The translations under genes were made by a program, and so were the position numbers. Positions 63,093-64,000 of a DNA stretch of 64,000 nucleotides are shown here, piece after piece. Within the stretch, counting starts at the first letter, position 1. Every line of letters begins with the position of its first letter. Origin of the DNA: Acetitomaculum ruminis DSM 5522 (GTDB lineage: Bacteria > Bacillota > Clostridia > Lachnospirales > Lachnospiraceae); the NCBI RefSeq assembly GCF_900112085.1, contig NZ_FOJY01000001.1:1-64000 (forward strand). The letters are read 5' to 3'. The notes beneath the pieces were generated by a model, which saw only the letters and a program-made list of their open reading frames with translations, was not told the DNA's origin and did not search any database.

Positions 63093-63336
63093 CAGTACAA
63101 TACTTGAAATGAAAAAAACACTGTGATATTATAAAATATAATGAAAATTATGTAAATTGTCACAGTTTATTGTTAGATGACATAGTATTGATTTTACTAT
63201 TTTTTAGAAGCTTTAAATGCTTTATTTAAGCCATTGTGGCAGTCAATTACGGATTATTTTAGAGAAATCTGAATAACAGGTCAAGTTATGAGTAAATACT
63301 CTATAAAGAATATAATAATAAAGAGGAGGGAAATTC

Positions 63337-63510
63337 ATGGCGGCAAATCTTGGAACATTTTTTATCTATGTACTTGCATATTTAATACTCATGCTGGTTC
63401 TTTGTGTTATTGGTTTTGTAGGTATTAAAATTGGAGTAGCTCTTCGTAAATCAAAGAACGCAAAAGAAGAATTAATGATCGAAACTGCAAAGAAACGTTC
63501 TGCAAGTTAG
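63337..63510 (+). CDS. 57-aa single-helix membrane protein, unknown
   Basis: A short gene with a strong ribosome site (GAGGAGGG) seven bases before ATG. One long transmembrane helix (about 7-35, starting GTFFIYVLAYLILMLVLCVI, then GFVGIKIGVAL) is followed by a basic, charged tail (RKSKNAKEELMIETAKKRSAS). A good terminator follows, so it is its own unit or the end of one. I do not know its function; the position just before alaS may be conserved among relatives. The gap before it (63093-63336) is AT-rich, with only a weak ACTGTGA/TCACAGT stem near 63118-63167. Confidence 0.75.
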   Translation: MAANLGTFFIYVLAYLILMLVLCVIGFVGIKIGVALRKSKNAKEELMIETAKKRSAS

Positions 63511-63543
63511 AGCATTAGAAAGATAATAATATCTATTCTTTTA

Positions 63544-63581
63544 AAATGTCTTGCTGTGATTTTTTCGCAGCAGGCATTTTT
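63544..63581 (+). terminator. Terminator before alaS
   Basis: TTGCTGTG pairs with CGCAGCA plus outer pairs, loop of T, then TTTTTC. Confidence 0.75.
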
Positions 63582-63617
63582 CTTGTAAGAAATAAAATAT
63601 ATATTTTGGAGGATAAA

Positions 63618-64000
63618 ATGAAACCATACGGAGTAAATGAATTAAGAAAGATGTTTTTGGATTTTATGGAATCTAAGGGACATCTTGTTATGAATAGTTT
63701 TTCATTAGTACCACATAATGATAACAGCCTTCTTCTTATAAATGCAGGAATGGCACCATTAAAGCCATATTTTACAGGTCAGGAGATTCCACCTAGAACA
63801 AGAGTTGCCACTTGTCAAAAATGTATTCGTACAGGTGATATCGAAAATGTAGGAAAGACAGCAAGACATGGAACCTTCTTTGAAATGCTTGGAAATTTCT
63901 CCTTTGGTGATTATTTTAAAGAAGAAGCCATTGAATGGTCTTGGGAATTTTTAACAAAAGTAATAGGACTTGAAGAAGACAGATTATATCCTTCCATTTA
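63618..64000 (+). CDS. alaS: Alanyl-tRNA synthetase, N-terminal part (cut by window end)
   Basis: The first 127 codons of AlaRS, open to the window end. Class II motif 1 and 2 elements are visible: [54 protein letters not shown] and [20 protein letters not shown], which carry the catalytic residues. Loads alanine on tRNA-Ala. GGAGG ten bases upstream. No T-box leader is evident in the 107 bases after the preceding gene, unlike alaS in several Firmicutes. Confidence 0.97.
   Translation, partial: MKPYGVNELRKMFLDFMESKGHLVMNSFSLVPHNDNSLLLINAGMAPLKPYFTGQEIPPRTRVATCQKCIRTGDIENVGKTARHGTFFEMLGNFSFGDYFKEEAIEWSWEFLTKVIGLEEDRLYPSI

Noticed and set aside
63511-63617. T-box leader for alaS
   Set aside because: The gap is too short, has only a terminator for the upstream gene and lacks the T-box sequence.

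Overview
The window looks like a chromosomal segment of a low-GC, anaerobic, probably motile Firmicute of the Clostridia, most likely a Lachnospiraceae. Grounds: AT-rich codon use, AGGAGG ribosome sites, TTGACA/TATAAT promoters with 17-bp spacers, a glycolytic gapA-pgk-tpiA-gpmI run, secG-rnr-smpB close to ssrA, a sigma-28-type promoter before a chemotaxis receptor, an ECF-type vitamin transporter, and an NAD-type formate dehydrogenase with its molybdenum-cofactor genes. No rRNA, CRISPR array or intact prophage is visible.

Region 1 (1-10.3 kb) is an accessory island. It holds a Fic protein, hsdM, hsdS and hsdR of a type I restriction-modification system, and, between hsdS and hsdR, a small cargo (a HEAT-repeat protein, a short DMT-type membrane protein and a 60-aa membrane peptide). 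The gaps are full of debris: an IS605/TnpB right-end relic, clusters of GC-rich hairpins, hsdS-like scraps and, at the right edge just before ychF, the last ~37 codons of a tyrosine recombinase.

Region 2 (10.3-35.2 kb) is mostly core: ychF, nrdR, a chemotaxis receptor, efp, a PHP phosphatase, glycolysis genes with a possible Rex site before gapA, a structured-RNA candidate at 22.75-22.87 kb, a pantothenate/CoA group (ECF S component, coaX, coaBC), secG-rnr-smpB, and tmRNA. Two uroporphyrinogen-decarboxylase-fold methyltransferase-like genes lie here, one divergent from a PucR-type regulator.

Region 3 (35.2-45.6 kb) is mixed: an SPFH/ribbon-helix-helix pair behind repeated TGATATCA-type palindromes; a broken IS200 with a run of short hairpins whose terminal 64 bp also occurs in the restriction island; tRNA-Thr(CGT); a GtrA/GT2/multi-pass membrane protein group probably used for envelope glycosylation, one gene of which is interrupted by a single in-frame TAG; and a formate channel (FocA family).

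Region 4 (45.6-57.8 kb) is a formate dehydrogenase system: NuoE-like and NuoF-like subunits and a cysteine-type molybdenum (or tungsten) formate dehydrogenase behind a near-perfect Rex box, then moeA, mobA, a MogA/MoeA-domain protein with a cysteine-rich tail, an alkaline-phosphatase-superfamily protein, a small domain resembling the end of molybdopterin oxidoreductases, a MobB-THEP1 fusion and moaA. The channel, enzyme and cofactor genes probably work together in formate/CO2/NADH metabolism. The end of the window (57.8-64 kb) carries a membrane-anchored MutS-like ATPase, a large degenerate-GGDEF/EAL protein, a 57-aa membrane protein and the start of alaS.
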